From the NCBI GenBank assembly GCA_963695985.1, contig CAVOIC010000012.1:1-64000 (forward strand): 64,000 bases of DNA, read 5' to 3'. The translations under genes and the position numbers were made by a program. This document shows positions 25,821 through 34,151 of this stretch, piece by piece. This DNA is from DATBVX01 sp963695985 (GTDB lineage: Bacteria > Pseudomonadota > Gammaproteobacteria > Steroidobacterales > Steroidobacteraceae). The notes below the pieces were generated by a model that had not been told where the DNA came from, did no database searches, and saw nothing but the letters and a program-made list of their open reading frames with translations. Positions within the stretch are counted from its first letter, which is position 1. The number at the start of each line of letters is the position of its first letter.

Positions 25821-26240
25821 TCACCAGGTTCCCTGATTCTTCATCGAAGCCCAGGGCTCGCGTGGCGGGAGCGATGCGCCTTTCTGCAGCAGCTCGATCG
25901 AAATCCCGTCGGGCGAACGGATGAAAGCCATGTGGCCGTCGCGCGGCGGGCGGTTGATCGTCACGCCCCGGTCCATGAGGCGCTGGCACAGCGCGTAGAT
26001 GTCGTCGACCGCGTACGCGATGTGGCCGAAGTTGCGCCCGCCCGGGTACGGCTGCGGGTCCCAGTTGTAGGTGAGCTCGATCTGCGCGTCCTCATCGCCG
26101 GGCGCCGCGAGGAACACCAGCGTGAAGCGCCCCGCCTCGTTTTCCAGCCGCCGCAGCTCCTGCAGCCCGAGCTTGCGGCAGTAGAAGTCGAGCGACTGAT
26201 CGAGATCGGTGATGCGCACCATCGTATGCAGGTATTTCAT
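25821..26240 (-). CDS. gloA: VOC-family lactoylglutathione lyase-like protein
   Basis: 139 residues. Glyoxalase I fold with two beta-alpha-beta-beta-beta modules: MKYLHTMVRITDLDQSLDFY, then FLAAPGDEDAQIELTYNWDP, GRNFGHIAYAVDDIYALC and FIRSPDGISIELLQKG. The metal-ligand positions of GloA are seen as His6, Glu in QIELTYN, His in FGHIAYAV and Glu in SIELLQ. It is probably a Ni/Co-type glyoxalase I that isomerises the methylglyoxal-glutathione hemithioacetal. The extra C-terminal 20 residues are unusual. Located between ilvB and the cupin gene on one transcript. Confidence 0.83.
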   Translation of the reverse strand: MKYLHTMVRITDLDQSLDFYCRKLGLQELRRLENEAGRFTLVFLAAPGDEDAQIELTYNWDPQPYPGGRNFGHIAYAVDDIYALCQRLMDRGVTINRPPRDGHMAFIRSPDGISIELLQKGASLPPREPWASMKNQGTW

Positions 26241-26249
26241 GTCGAGGTC

Positions 26250-28097
26250 CTAGAACATCTCCGATTCGCCCGGTTCCTTGATGTCGGTCTTGTGCCGCGA
26301 GGGGATGTGATCGCCAGTGATCATCTCCTCGTAGGTCTGTCCAGGCCCGACCATCGGGTACACGCCGGCGTCCGGATCGATCATCACCTCGAGGAAGGCC
26401 GGGCCCCCGAAGTTGACGAACTCCTCGACCACCGCCGGCACGTCGTCCTTGCGGTCGAGGCGCTTCGCAAAGCGGAAGCCATCGGCCTGCGCGGCTTTCA
26501 CGAAGTCCTTCTTGTGCAGCGACTTGTCGCTCGCGCTCAGCCGGCCCTTGAAGAACAGCTTCTGCCACTGCTTGACCATGCCGTCGCCGAAGTTGTTGAG
26601 CACCACGACCTTCACCGGCAGATCGTAGGTGGTGACGGTCTCGAGCTCGCCGATGTTCATGCGGATGCTGGCATCGCCGTCGATGTCGATGACGAGCCGG
26701 TCGCGCTGCGCGACCTGCGCGCCGATCGCGGCCGGCAGGCCAAAGCCCATGGTGCCCATGCTGCCGGAGGTGAGCCACAGGCGCGGCTGACGGAAATCGA
26801 AGTACTGTGCCGACCACATCTGGTGCTGCCCAACGCCGGTGGAAATGATCGCCTCGCCCTGGGTCAGGCGATTGATCTGCTCGATGAGATAGTAGGGCTG
26901 GATCAGCGGGCTGGCGCGATCGTAGTTCATCGCGTAGCGGCTCTTGAGCGCCGCGAGATGTTCGTGCCAGCGCTTGAAGTGGCCGCTGAACCCGGCGCGC
27001 TGCCCGTATTCGAGCAACGCCACCAGCGCGTCGGCGAGCAGCCCGACGTGGCTCCAGCTCGCGTGCTTGACCTTGTTGATCTCGGAGGCATCGATGTCGA
27101 TGTGCGCGATGCGCTTCGCGCCCTTGGCGAACTTGGCCGGAACGCCCGCGACCCGATCGTCGAAGCGCGAGCCGAGCGCGACCAGGAAGTCGCAGTCGTC
27201 GACGGCATAGTTCGCGAACGCCGCGCCGTGCATGCCGAGCATGCGCATCGCCAGCGGGTGCGTCGTGTCAAAGGCGCCGATGCCCATGAGGGTGGTTACG
27301 ACCGGGATGCCGAATGCGGTGGCGAATTCACGCATGGCATACGCCGCACCGCCATTGATGACGCCGCCGCCCGCGTAGATCAGGGGACGTTTGGCCTCCC
27401 CCAGCATGTTGAAGAACTCGGCGCACGCCGCCTCCGACAGGCGACTTTGCGTGAGGCGATTCATGCGCTGGCGATAGCCGGGCACCGGCAGGCGACCCGA
27501 GCCGTGAAACACGCCCCTCCAGTTCTGGACGTCCTTAGGCACATCGAGCACCACGGGCCCCGGTCGGCCGGTGCGTGCGATCTCGAATGCGGTGCGTACC
27601 GTCGCTTCGAGCCGCGTCGGATCGGTGATGAGGAACACATGCTTGGCCACGGCGCTCATGAGGCTGGGCACCGGCGCCTCCTGGAACGCATCCGTGCCGA
27701 TCGCGTGGGTCGGGACCTGGCCGCAGATCACCACCACCGGCACGGAGTCGGCCATCGAATCGCGCACCGGCGTGACCGTATTGGTGGCGCCGGGCCCCGA
27801 GGTCACAAGGCACACGCCGACCTTGCCGCTGGCGCGCGCGTAGCCGGCGGCCATGAAGCCCGCGCCCTGCTCGTTGGCCGGAACGATCAGGGGCACGCCG
27901 CCCTGCGCGCGTCCCGGGTGTTCCTGGTTGTAGAGGAATACCGCGTCATACGTCGGCAGGATCGCGCCGCCCGAATAGCCGAAGATCGCGTCGGCGCCCT
28001 CGTCCGCGAGCACCTGCACGATGATCTCCGCGCCACTCAGGGTGCGCCCGGCAAGCGGATGCGCGGCCCGCTCCAGGACCTGATGGTTCTCTTTCAT
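26250..28097 (-). CDS. ilvB: Acetolactate synthase large subunit
   Basis: 615 residues. ThDP- and FAD-dependent enzyme joining two pyruvates, or pyruvate and 2-oxobutanoate, for valine, leucine and isoleucine synthesis. N-terminal Pyr domain with the catalytic Glu in PANEQGAGFMAAGYAR, which argues against glyoxylate carboligase, where it is lost. Central domain around GSRFDDRVAGVPAKFA; PP domain with GSMGTMGFGLPAAIGAQ and the Mg/ThDP motif IDIDGDASIRMNIGELETV through VVVLNN. The ATG at 28097 is 176 bp from the divergently transcribed small-subunit start. Having large and small subunits divergent rather than tandem is unusual. Confidence 0.9.
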   Translation of the reverse strand: MKENHQVLERAAHPLAGRTLSGAEIIVQVLADEGADAIFGYSGGAILPTYDAVFLYNQEHPGRAQGGVPLIVPANEQGAGFMAAGYARASGKVGVCLVTSGPGATNTVTPVRDSMADSVPVVVICGQVPTHAIGTDAFQEAPVPSLMSAVAKHVFLITDPTRLEATVRTAFEIARTGRPGPVVLDVPKDVQNWRGVFHGSGRLPVPGYRQRMNRLTQSRLSEAACAEFFNMLGEAKRPLIYAGGGVINGGAAYAMREFATAFGIPVVTTLMGIGAFDTTHPLAMRMLGMHGAAFANYAVDDCDFLVALGSRFDDRVAGVPAKFAKGAKRIAHIDIDASEINKVKHASWSHVGLLADALVALLEYGQRAGFSGHFKRWHEHLAALKSRYAMNYDRASPLIQPYYLIEQINRLTQGEAIISTGVGQHQMWSAQYFDFRQPRLWLTSGSMGTMGFGLPAAIGAQVAQRDRLVIDIDGDASIRMNIGELETVTTYDLPVKVVVLNNFGDGMVKQWQKLFFKGRLSASDKSLHKKDFVKAAQADGFRFAKRLDRKDDVPAVVEEFVNFGGPAFLEVMIDPDAGVYPMVGPGQTYEEMITGDHIPSRHKTDIKEPGESEMF

Positions 28098-28273
28098 TTG
28101 CCTTGGAATCGACGCCCGGGAATCTCGCCTGAGAGCCTAAGCAGCAAATCGCCGGCGGGCAAGTTTCCGTCCCGTACCTCGATGCGTTCGGCTATCGTAG
28201 AGCGCGAGGTCACGGCAACGGAGCGGGACGGCGCACCTCAACCGGGTTGCCGGTCTGTCGGACAAAGAAGCCC

Positions 28274-28783
28274 ATGCGGCACGTCATCGGCATTCTGCTG
28301 CAGAACGAAGCAGGCGCGTTGTCGCGCGTCGCGGGACTGTTCTCGACGCGCGGCTACAACATCGAATCGTTGAGCGTCGCCCCCACCGATGATCCGTCGG
28401 TATCGCGTCTCACGCTGGTCACACAGGGATCCGAAGCCGTGATTCACCAGATCAGCAGCCAGCTGCTCAAGCTCGTCGACGTGGTGGGCGTGGAGGACAT
28501 GACGCGCGGTGAGCACGTCGAGCGCGAGCTGCTGCTGATCAAGATCCGTGTTCCGGCGGAGCAGCAGGAGTCGCTCAAGGGACTGGTGGCGCGCGCCGCG
28601 GGCAAGGTGCTGTCGGTGAGCGAGGAGTACTACATCCTGGAGCTCACCAGCAGCGAGGCGCAGATCAGCGCGTTCGTGCGCGATGCCGCAGCTTGCGGGG
28701 AGATCCTCGAAGTGGTGCGTAGCGGCGTGCTGGGGATCGCGCGCGGCGCACGCAGCCTGCAGGGCGCTGCGGCCGAGAGTTAG
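28274..28783 (+). CDS. ilvH: Acetolactate synthase small (regulatory) subunit
   Basis: 169 residues from ATG 28274 (MRHVIGILLQNEAGALSRVA). An N-terminal ACT domain with the classic NEAGALSRVAGLFSTRGYNIESL glycine loop binds valine for feedback inhibition. The C-terminal half (about 85-160) is ALS_ss_C, with KIRVPAEQQESLKGLV and LELTSSEAQISAFV. It activates the catalytic subunit encoded by the divergent gene. A hairpin CAACC/GGTTG lies in the leader just ahead of the start. The gene ends 12 bp before the convergent Omp85 gene. Confidence 0.9.
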   Translation: MRHVIGILLQNEAGALSRVAGLFSTRGYNIESLSVAPTDDPSVSRLTLVTQGSEAVIHQISSQLLKLVDVVGVEDMTRGEHVERELLLIKIRVPAEQQESLKGLVARAAGKVLSVSEEYYILELTSSEAQISAFVRDAAACGEILEVVRSGVLGIARGARSLQGAAAES

Positions 28784-28794
28784 GAAAGCTCCGC

Positions 28795-30474
28795 TTAGAA
28801 CGTGTCCTGGGTCTCGATCAGCAGCTGCACCTGGTCGATGTCCGGCGTGCGATTGAGAGGGAACGCAAGATCGATGTGCACCACGCTCCCGAAGCCACTG
28901 CGCGCGTTGCCGAGCCGCAGCCCGAACCCCACATCGCTCAGCCAGCCGAGGCTCGGCGCACCCACGACGCCCTGGCCCCAGGTGCGGCCGACGTCGGCGA
29001 ACACCGCCCCACCCACGTAGAACAGCCGAAATGGAAACCAGTCGGTGTAGTAGCGCTGTTCGACCGTGAAGAGCGCACGGCTGGTCCCGGTCTGGTAACG
29101 CAGTGGATAGCCGCGCAGCCCGTTGTCGCCGCCGAGCTGGATCTGGTCCTCCGGGTCGAGCGCCTCGCTGGCCGCTCCGGTCGCGCTGGCGTAGAAGACG
29201 CGCTTCGGCCGCCAGCGCCAGTAGTAGCGCGCTTCACCGGCCACGACCGCGTCCGCGATCTGGCCAGACTCGAGCCGCCCGCTGATCTCGGTGTTCAGGA
29301 ACAGGGTCTGCGCGTGCGTCCAGGAGTACCCTTTGTGCAGCGCGCCGTTCACGATCAGCGCATCGCGGTCCGCCCCGAACGTGGGGCTGGCCCAGCCCAG
29401 CTGCAGAGTGAAGGAGGTGCCGAAGTCCAGGTCCTCGGTGCGCCCGATCTTGTCGAGATTCTCCGACTTGACGAAGCGGTCCTCGAGCAAGGCGATGCCA
29501 GCCCAGGGATAGACGAGCTTGCGATCCGGCGGCAGCGACACCGGCGGGGCCTTGTCCGGGGCGTTGGAGAAATCGTTGTCGTCGTAGCGAAAGCCCGCCA
29601 GCCAACGCCACGCCCGCCCGTTGATGAGGCCCGCCGACCAGCCGCCGCGCAGCTCCGCGAAGGATTGGTCGCGCTTGAACTCATCGACGATGTGCCCCAG
29701 GTCGTAACGCGGATCGACACGGCTGAAATCGAACACAGTGCCGCCCGCGCTCCAGCGTGTGTCGAGTGCGTAGAACGGCCGTTCCACGTCGATGAAGCGC
29801 AGGCGCCCGTCGTCGTTCATCGAATAGGCAAGGTCCGAGCGCCAGCGGCTCTGGTACATATTCGGATCGCGCCAGCGCAGCAGCACCGAATCGCGCTCGA
29901 CCTCGTGACTCCAGGAGAGCGACAGGTCCTTGCCGTGCCCGAGCAGGTTTTGCTCCTCGAGCTCGATGCTGCCTTCGTTGACTCCGCCCTTGCGCGAATA
30001 GGAGATCCCCGGCAGCAACGACCAGACGTCGCGCGTTTCCACGATGATATCCACGTGCTTGCCGTCGTAGGCGAACGGCCGCACGCTCGCATCGTGCAGA
30101 TAGTTGAGCTCGCGCAGGTTGCGCTCGGTCTCGGCCAACAGTCGCGCGGAATACACGTCGCCAGACTTGAAGAGCAGCTGGGCGCGCACCGTCTCTTCGC
30201 GCGTCATGATGTGCAGCCGGTTGGCCAGGCGGTACAGGCGAATGTTCTCGCGCGGATCGGCTTCGTTGAAGATGTTCGCGGTATTGAAGACGATGCGGCC
30301 AACCACGGCTCCGCTCGCCTCGAGCTCCGCGTCCGTGGGAATGCCGGGGCGGGCCTCAGCCGGAGGCGGCGTCTGCGCGAGGACCGTGCGACCGAGGCCT
30401 GCCAGGATCGCGACACTCAGCACAGCCACGCACGTCACGCACCTGGAAGCCACTTCCCTGACGGTACTCATCAT
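28795..30474 (-). CDS. Omp85-family outer-membrane protein (POTRA plus surface-antigen beta-barrel)
   Basis: 559 residues. The signal peptide ends near VLAQTPPP. Residues about 55-150 form one or two POTRA-like modules (FKSGDVYSARLLAETERNLRELNYL, then DVWSLLPGIS). From about 160 to the end is a 16-strand-type barrel with alternating aromatic strands, GGDNGLRGYPLRYQTGTS (the VRGY/F-type motif of the family), LFYVGGAVFADVGRTWG and a terminal Phe suited to BAM insertion. Similar to BamA/TamA relatives of unknown substrate, or to patatin-free D15 proteins. Divergent from the aldo/keto reductase gene. Confidence 0.83.
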   Translation of the reverse strand: MMSTVREVASRCVTCVAVLSVAILAGLGRTVLAQTPPPAEARPGIPTDAELEASGAVVGRIVFNTANIFNEADPRENIRLYRLANRLHIMTREETVRAQLLFKSGDVYSARLLAETERNLRELNYLHDASVRPFAYDGKHVDIIVETRDVWSLLPGISYSRKGGVNEGSIELEEQNLLGHGKDLSLSWSHEVERDSVLLRWRDPNMYQSRWRSDLAYSMNDDGRLRFIDVERPFYALDTRWSAGGTVFDFSRVDPRYDLGHIVDEFKRDQSFAELRGGWSAGLINGRAWRWLAGFRYDDNDFSNAPDKAPPVSLPPDRKLVYPWAGIALLEDRFVKSENLDKIGRTEDLDFGTSFTLQLGWASPTFGADRDALIVNGALHKGYSWTHAQTLFLNTEISGRLESGQIADAVVAGEARYYWRWRPKRVFYASATGAASEALDPEDQIQLGGDNGLRGYPLRYQTGTSRALFTVEQRYYTDWFPFRLFYVGGAVFADVGRTWGQGVVGAPSLGWLSDVGFGLRLGNARSGFGSVVHIDLAFPLNRTPDIDQVQLLIETQDTF

Positions 30475-30660
30475 GTAGGACGCGCCCTACCCGCGCGCCG
30501 GATTGTGCCCTGCCATCGGTGTACCTGAGCGTCGCCACATCACGGTCTGTACAAGAATGCACCATGGTACCGTCCGCCGGAGCAAAAAAATCCCGGCCAT
30601 GGACATGAGCCCGGGCTCCGGGCTATATCCTGTTCCGGTGAGACCAGTGAGGTAGTGTCC

Positions 30661-31719
30661 ATGCAATACGCCCGACTCGGCGACACGGGACTGATCGTGT
30701 CCAGGCTCGCCCTTGGCAGCATGACGTTTGCAACGATCAGGGAGGGCCCGTTCGCATCCACTTACAAGGTCGATCAGGCAGGCGCAAACGAGTTGGTGGC
30801 GCGCGCGATCGATCGCGGCGTCAACTACTTCAATTCGGCGGACGTCTACGCCGGCGGCGAGTCCGAACGCATACTCGGTAAGGCGATCGGCAAGCGCCGC
30901 CAGGAAGTGGTGATTGCAACCAAGGTCGGCAATCGCATGGGGCCGGCGCTGATCGAGACGGGTCTCTCACGTCGCCACATCCTGGCGGCGGTGGATGCAA
31001 GCCTCGAGCGTCTCGGCACCGACTACATCGACGTGTACCTCGTCCACAAGGTCGACGCGCTGACGCCGCTGGAGGAGACGATCGAGGCGCTCGAAGACAT
31101 CGTGCGCCAGGGCAAGGTGCGTTACATCGGCTTTTCAAACTGGCCCGCATGGCTCGCGGCAAAGGCGGTCGGCGCGCAGCGTGCCCGCGGCTGGAGTCAG
31201 TTCAGGGCGGCCGAGGTTTACTACTCACTCGTAGGTCGCGACCTGGAGCACGAGCTCGTACCGTTCTGCGCCGATGCCGGCGTTGGCGTGATGGTGTGGA
31301 GCCCGCTCGCCGGAGGATTCCTGAGTGGCAAGTACACGCGCAAGAACCCCAAAGGCGACCCGGGCGCACGCCTGGCGGGCTTCCAGTTCCTGCCTTACGA
31401 CCTCGAGCGCGGCTATCAGCTGATCGATCTGTTGCAGTCGATCAGTACGAAGCATCGCGCTACGCCCGCGCAGATCTCACTCGCGTGGCTGCTGACGCGG
31501 CCGACAGTCTCGACGCTCCTCGTCGGAGCCGCCAGCGTGAAGCAGCTCGATGAGAATCTGGGCGCAGTCGACATCAAATTGGACACTGAGGACCTGGCGC
31601 AGCTCGATGCCGCGACCAAGCCGACGGCGCCGTATCCCAATTGGTTCACGGCCCGCGTTGGCGATGGCAAGGCGCATGAGGCGTTGGGTATCCCGCTCGC
31701 CGCGCCGCCGGTGCGTTAG
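30661..31719 (+). CDS. Aldo/keto reductase
   Basis: 352 residues. (beta/alpha)8 NADPH-dependent oxidoreductase. N-terminal MQYARLGDTGLIVSRLALGS; catalytic Asp and Tyr in GVNYFNSADVYAGGESERI; Lys in VVIATKVGNRMG; His in DVYLVHKVDALTP. NADP-binding C-terminal motifs include VWSPLAGGFLSGKYTR and LLVGAASVKQLDENL. The ATG at 30661 has GAGG eight bases upstream and is preferred to the GTG at 30655. The group (AKR11/AKR12-like, YajO/Gfo types) reduces diverse aldehydes; the substrate is unknown. Confidence 0.87.
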   Translation: MQYARLGDTGLIVSRLALGSMTFATIREGPFASTYKVDQAGANELVARAIDRGVNYFNSADVYAGGESERILGKAIGKRRQEVVIATKVGNRMGPALIETGLSRRHILAAVDASLERLGTDYIDVYLVHKVDALTPLEETIEALEDIVRQGKVRYIGFSNWPAWLAAKAVGAQRARGWSQFRAAEVYYSLVGRDLEHELVPFCADAGVGVMVWSPLAGGFLSGKYTRKNPKGDPGARLAGFQFLPYDLERGYQLIDLLQSISTKHRATPAQISLAWLLTRPTVSTLLVGAASVKQLDENLGAVDIKLDTEDLAQLDAATKPTAPYPNWFTARVGDGKAHEALGIPLAAPPVR

Positions 31720-31774
31720 CGCCGCAAAGCGCTTGGTCTTCGTTGGTCGTACCGACGCGGTGCGACCCGCGCCG

Positions 31775-32750
31775 TCAGGGAATCAGGACCGGTCGATCCG
31801 GTGGTGCGCCGCGCTTCGAGATCGCGGTGCGCCGTGGCGACATCTTGCAGCGGATAACTCTGCCCGATGTGGATGCGGATGACGCCGCGCTTACGGCACC
31901 GAAGAGATCGCGGGCAGCACGCTCCAGCGCCGGCCGCGTGGCAATGTAGTGAAAGAGAGTCGGCCGCGTCAGGAACAACGAGCCACGGCGACTCAGCTCC
32001 AGCGGTGAGACCGGCGGCACCGGCCCCGAGGCGTTACCGAAGGTCACCATCATGCCGAGCGGCCGCAGGCAGTCGAGGGAAGCTTGGAAGGTGTCCTTGC
32101 CGACCGAGTCATAGACCACGTTGACACCCGCGCCGCGCGTCAGGGATTTCACCGCGCGCCGGAAGCTCTCGCAGCCCCACCGACGATGACGTGGTGACAG
32201 CCATTGCGCTTCGCCAGCCTGGCCTTGTCCGCATTCCCGACCACGCCGATGACTTTCGCGCCCAGGTGCCGGGCCCACTGCGAGGCAATCAACCCGACGC
32301 CGCCCGCGGCGGCGTGAATGAGGACGGTGTCGCCGCGCTTCACACGATAGGTCTGACGCACCAGGTACTGAGCGGTGAGCCCTTGAGCATGATCGCCGCG
32401 GCCTGCTGATCCGTGATGCCGCCGGGATCTTTACCAGCCGCTCGGCCGGACAGATGCGAACTTCGGCGTACGCGCCGGCTTGCGGATAGGTGTAAGCCAC
32501 CCGATCGCCACGCTTGAAACCGCGCACGCCGCGACCGAGCGCCTCGACTCCGCCCGCTGCCTCGCGCCCCAAGCCACTCGGCAGTTCGAGCGGATACGAG
32601 ACCGGTGCGGTCATAGACATCGATGAGATTGAGTCCTATCGCGGTGTGCCGTACACGTACTTCGCCCGCGCCGGGCTCGCCGACCTCGACCTCCTCCCAA
32701 CGCATGACTTCCGGCCCGCCGTGCTTGTAGATGCGAATGGCCTTGGGCAT
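31775..32750 (-). pseudogene. Quinone oxidoreductase / zeta-crystallin-type MDR reductase (frameshifted)
   Basis: NADPH:quinone reductase family, about 325 residues when corrected. It starts MPKAIRIYKHGGPEVMRWEE and passes IGLNLIDVYDRTGL; SYPLELPSGLGREAAG resumes in another frame. Next come RVAYTYPQAGAYAEVR and the cofactor motif VLIHAAAGGVGLIASQWA, then AGVNVVYDSVGKDTF and PLGMMVTFGNASGP. The true end, readable after removing one G, is ARRTTGSTVLIP. At least six one-base shifts occur, near 32600, 32425, 32355, 32165, 31900 and 31795. All family motifs survive, so error rather than decay is favoured. It follows the 2Fe-2S gene by 18 bp. Confidence 0.78.
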
Positions 32751-32768
32751 CGGATTGCTCCCCTGGCG

Positions 32769-33131
32769 CTACACCGCCGGCAGCGGATTGCTCGCGAATG
32801 CAAGCCCCGCAACCGGACGGCCGGCGATGAGGTGTTCCTGGATGATGGTCTCCAGATTGGCTGGCGTGCAGTCCCGGTACCACGTGCCCTCGGGATACAC
32901 CACGGCAATCGGCCCGCCTACGCAGATGCGCAGGCAGTCGGCCTTGGTTCTCAGCACGCCCCCCGGCACATCGACGAGCCCGAGCTCCTTGAGACGCCGC
33001 TTGAGATATTCCCACGACTCCTGCTGACGCTCGGGCGGTGCGCACTTGCCGCCCACGCAGAGAAAGATGTGTCGGCGACAGGTACCGAGCCTAAGCAGGC
33101 GGGCGGCAGCTTCGATTTCGGGCGTGGACAT
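32769..33131 (-). CDS. (2Fe-2S) ferredoxin-like thioredoxin-fold protein
   Basis: 120 residues with the four-cysteine pattern of thioredoxin-like [2Fe-2S] proteins: HIFLCVGGKCAPPER (two Cys, spacing C-x4-C) and TKADCLRICVGGPIAVVYPEG (two Cys, spacing C-x3-C). The tail LETIIQEHLIAGRPV is typical of stand-alone members fused or paired with oxidoreductases. Cytosolic electron carrier or cluster donor. Probably cotranscribed with the quinone reductase that begins 18 bp downstream. Confidence 0.83.
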   Translation of the reverse strand: MSTPEIEAAARLLRLGTCRRHIFLCVGGKCAPPERQQESWEYLKRRLKELGLVDVPGGVLRTKADCLRICVGGPIAVVYPEGTWYRDCTPANLETIIQEHLIAGRPVAGLAFASNPLPAV

Positions 33132-33554
33132 GCCCGGATTCTACGAAGTGCAGTCGCGGGCGGCCAATCGGATCCGAGAGCAGTCCGATCCGGCCACTGG
33201 CGTGAGGGCCGTGCCAACTCCGGGCTGACCAACGTTCAATGACCGTGCTATCGGAAAATGTATCCCCGCGAACACTGCTCGCCCGAGTTGGCAGACCCTC
33301 GACGCCAGTGTCCGAATCGTCCTGCATTAGCCCCAGCTGGGAGTGTTCTCTCTTGGGTCCGCTCCGCGGATCTCTTCTAAGAGCAGTCAACTAACTCTTG
33401 CTAGTCAATGCAGGAGCGGGTGGACATCGGTGTGATACCTGACGACTGCGCCGGTACCAGTGTTTGCGGGTTTAACTTCTCATCCATAGGTGACAATGGC
33501 CGTGATCCGGCGCACGTCGGCACGGTATTACCCGATGGCCGCCAGGGACTGCTC
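33132..33554. other. 423-bp region without a supported gene
   Basis: Between the 2Fe-2S gene (start at 33131) and the P-II stop (33555). I see no conserved coding frame, tRNA or rRNA. It contains a CTCTT/AAGAG mini-hairpin at about 33374-33385 and a TTGACT hexamer on the reverse strand near 33400. It may hold the promoter of the 2Fe-2S gene and possibly an untranslated RNA. Confidence 0.4.
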
Positions 33555-33893
33555 TTACAGAGCTTGGTCGTCCGTCTCGCCGGTGCGGATACGCAGTGTG
33601 CGCTCGATATCGGTGACGAAGATCTTGCCGTCGCCGACCTTGCCGGTCTTGGCCGCGCCGGTGATCGCCTCGATGACCTGATCGACCAGATCATCACGCA
33701 CGGCGACCTCGATGCGCGTCTTCGGCACGAAGTCGACGACGTACTCCGCGCCGCGGTACAGCTCCGTGTGACCGCGCTGGCGCCCGAAGCCTTTCACCTC
33801 GGTGACAGTCATGCCGGAGATGCCGAGCTCCGACAGCGCGGCACGGACATCGTCGAGCTTGAAGGGCTTGATGATCGCGGTGATCAGTTTCAT
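33555..33893 (-). CDS. glnK: P-II nitrogen regulatory protein
   Basis: 112 residues, full-length trimeric P-II signal protein. It starts MKLITAIIKPFKLDDVR. The T-loop carries the uridylylation Tyr in ELYRGAEYVVDFVPK, preceded by EVKGFGRQRGHTE. The B- and C-loops are VIEAITGAAKTGKVGDGKIFV and IERTLRIRTGE. It binds ATP/ADP and 2-oxoglutarate and reports nitrogen status to GlnE/NtrB or AmtB. No amtB is adjacent. A sigma54-type promoter plus an NtrC-type site upstream favours the nitrogen-regulated GlnK role over constitutive GlnB. Symbol chosen on that basis; glnB remains possible. Confidence 0.85.
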   Translation of the reverse strand: MKLITAIIKPFKLDDVRAALSELGISGMTVTEVKGFGRQRGHTELYRGAEYVVDFVPKTRIEVAVRDDLVDQVIEAITGAAKTGKVGDGKIFVTDIERTLRIRTGETDDQAL

Positions 33894-33937
33894 CGCCAGT
33901 CCTCGACAGTAGTTGTATCAGGTTTGCTTCGGGCCGA

Positions 33938-33953
33938 TGCAGCTTTCGTGCCG
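33938..33953 (-). promoter_or_regulatory. Sigma54-type promoter of the P-II gene
   Basis: Reverse strand CGGCACGAAAGCTGCA: GG and GC ten bases apart, two mismatches to TGGCAC-N5-TTGCA. The predicted start near 33927 gives a 34-nt leader. Confidence 0.55.
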
Positions 33954-34015
33954 GTAGCCGGCAGCCTGTCAAACAGCCACTTGAGTCCCACCTGCGCTGC
34001 CCACTCGCACCGCAA

Positions 34016-34032
34016 TGCACCAGTCTGGCGCA
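34016..34032. promoter_or_regulatory. NtrC-type binding site
   Basis: TGCACC-AGTCT-GGCGCA against TGCACC-N5-GGTGCA, one mismatch, about 100 bp upstream of the predicted P-II start. A second, half-matching copy (GGTGCG half) lies at about 34048-34064. Confidence 0.5.
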
Positions 34033-34151
34033 ACCCCCGCCCGGTGCTGCGTTTGTTTGGTGCGAGCATAGCGATGCGCCGGGCTGCCTGCATCTTCATT
34101 GCGCGTCGGCCGGGTGCTCTATCATTCCCACCGGGCAGGGCGGGGGATCGT

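Noticed and set aside
25803..28373. 856-codon open frame on the forward strand
   Set aside because: It is antisense to the clearly conserved ilvB and glyoxalase genes. High GC leaves long empty frames opposite real genes, and its sequence shows no domain.
28876..30528. 550-codon forward frame opposite the Omp85 protein
   Set aside because: The reverse frame has signal peptide, POTRA and barrel features; the forward one has none.
30584..30591. A7 run, seen as a T tract on the reverse strand, as a terminator
   Set aside because: Only a 5-bp interrupted stem precedes it and no reverse gene lies upstream; more likely part of the divergent promoter region.
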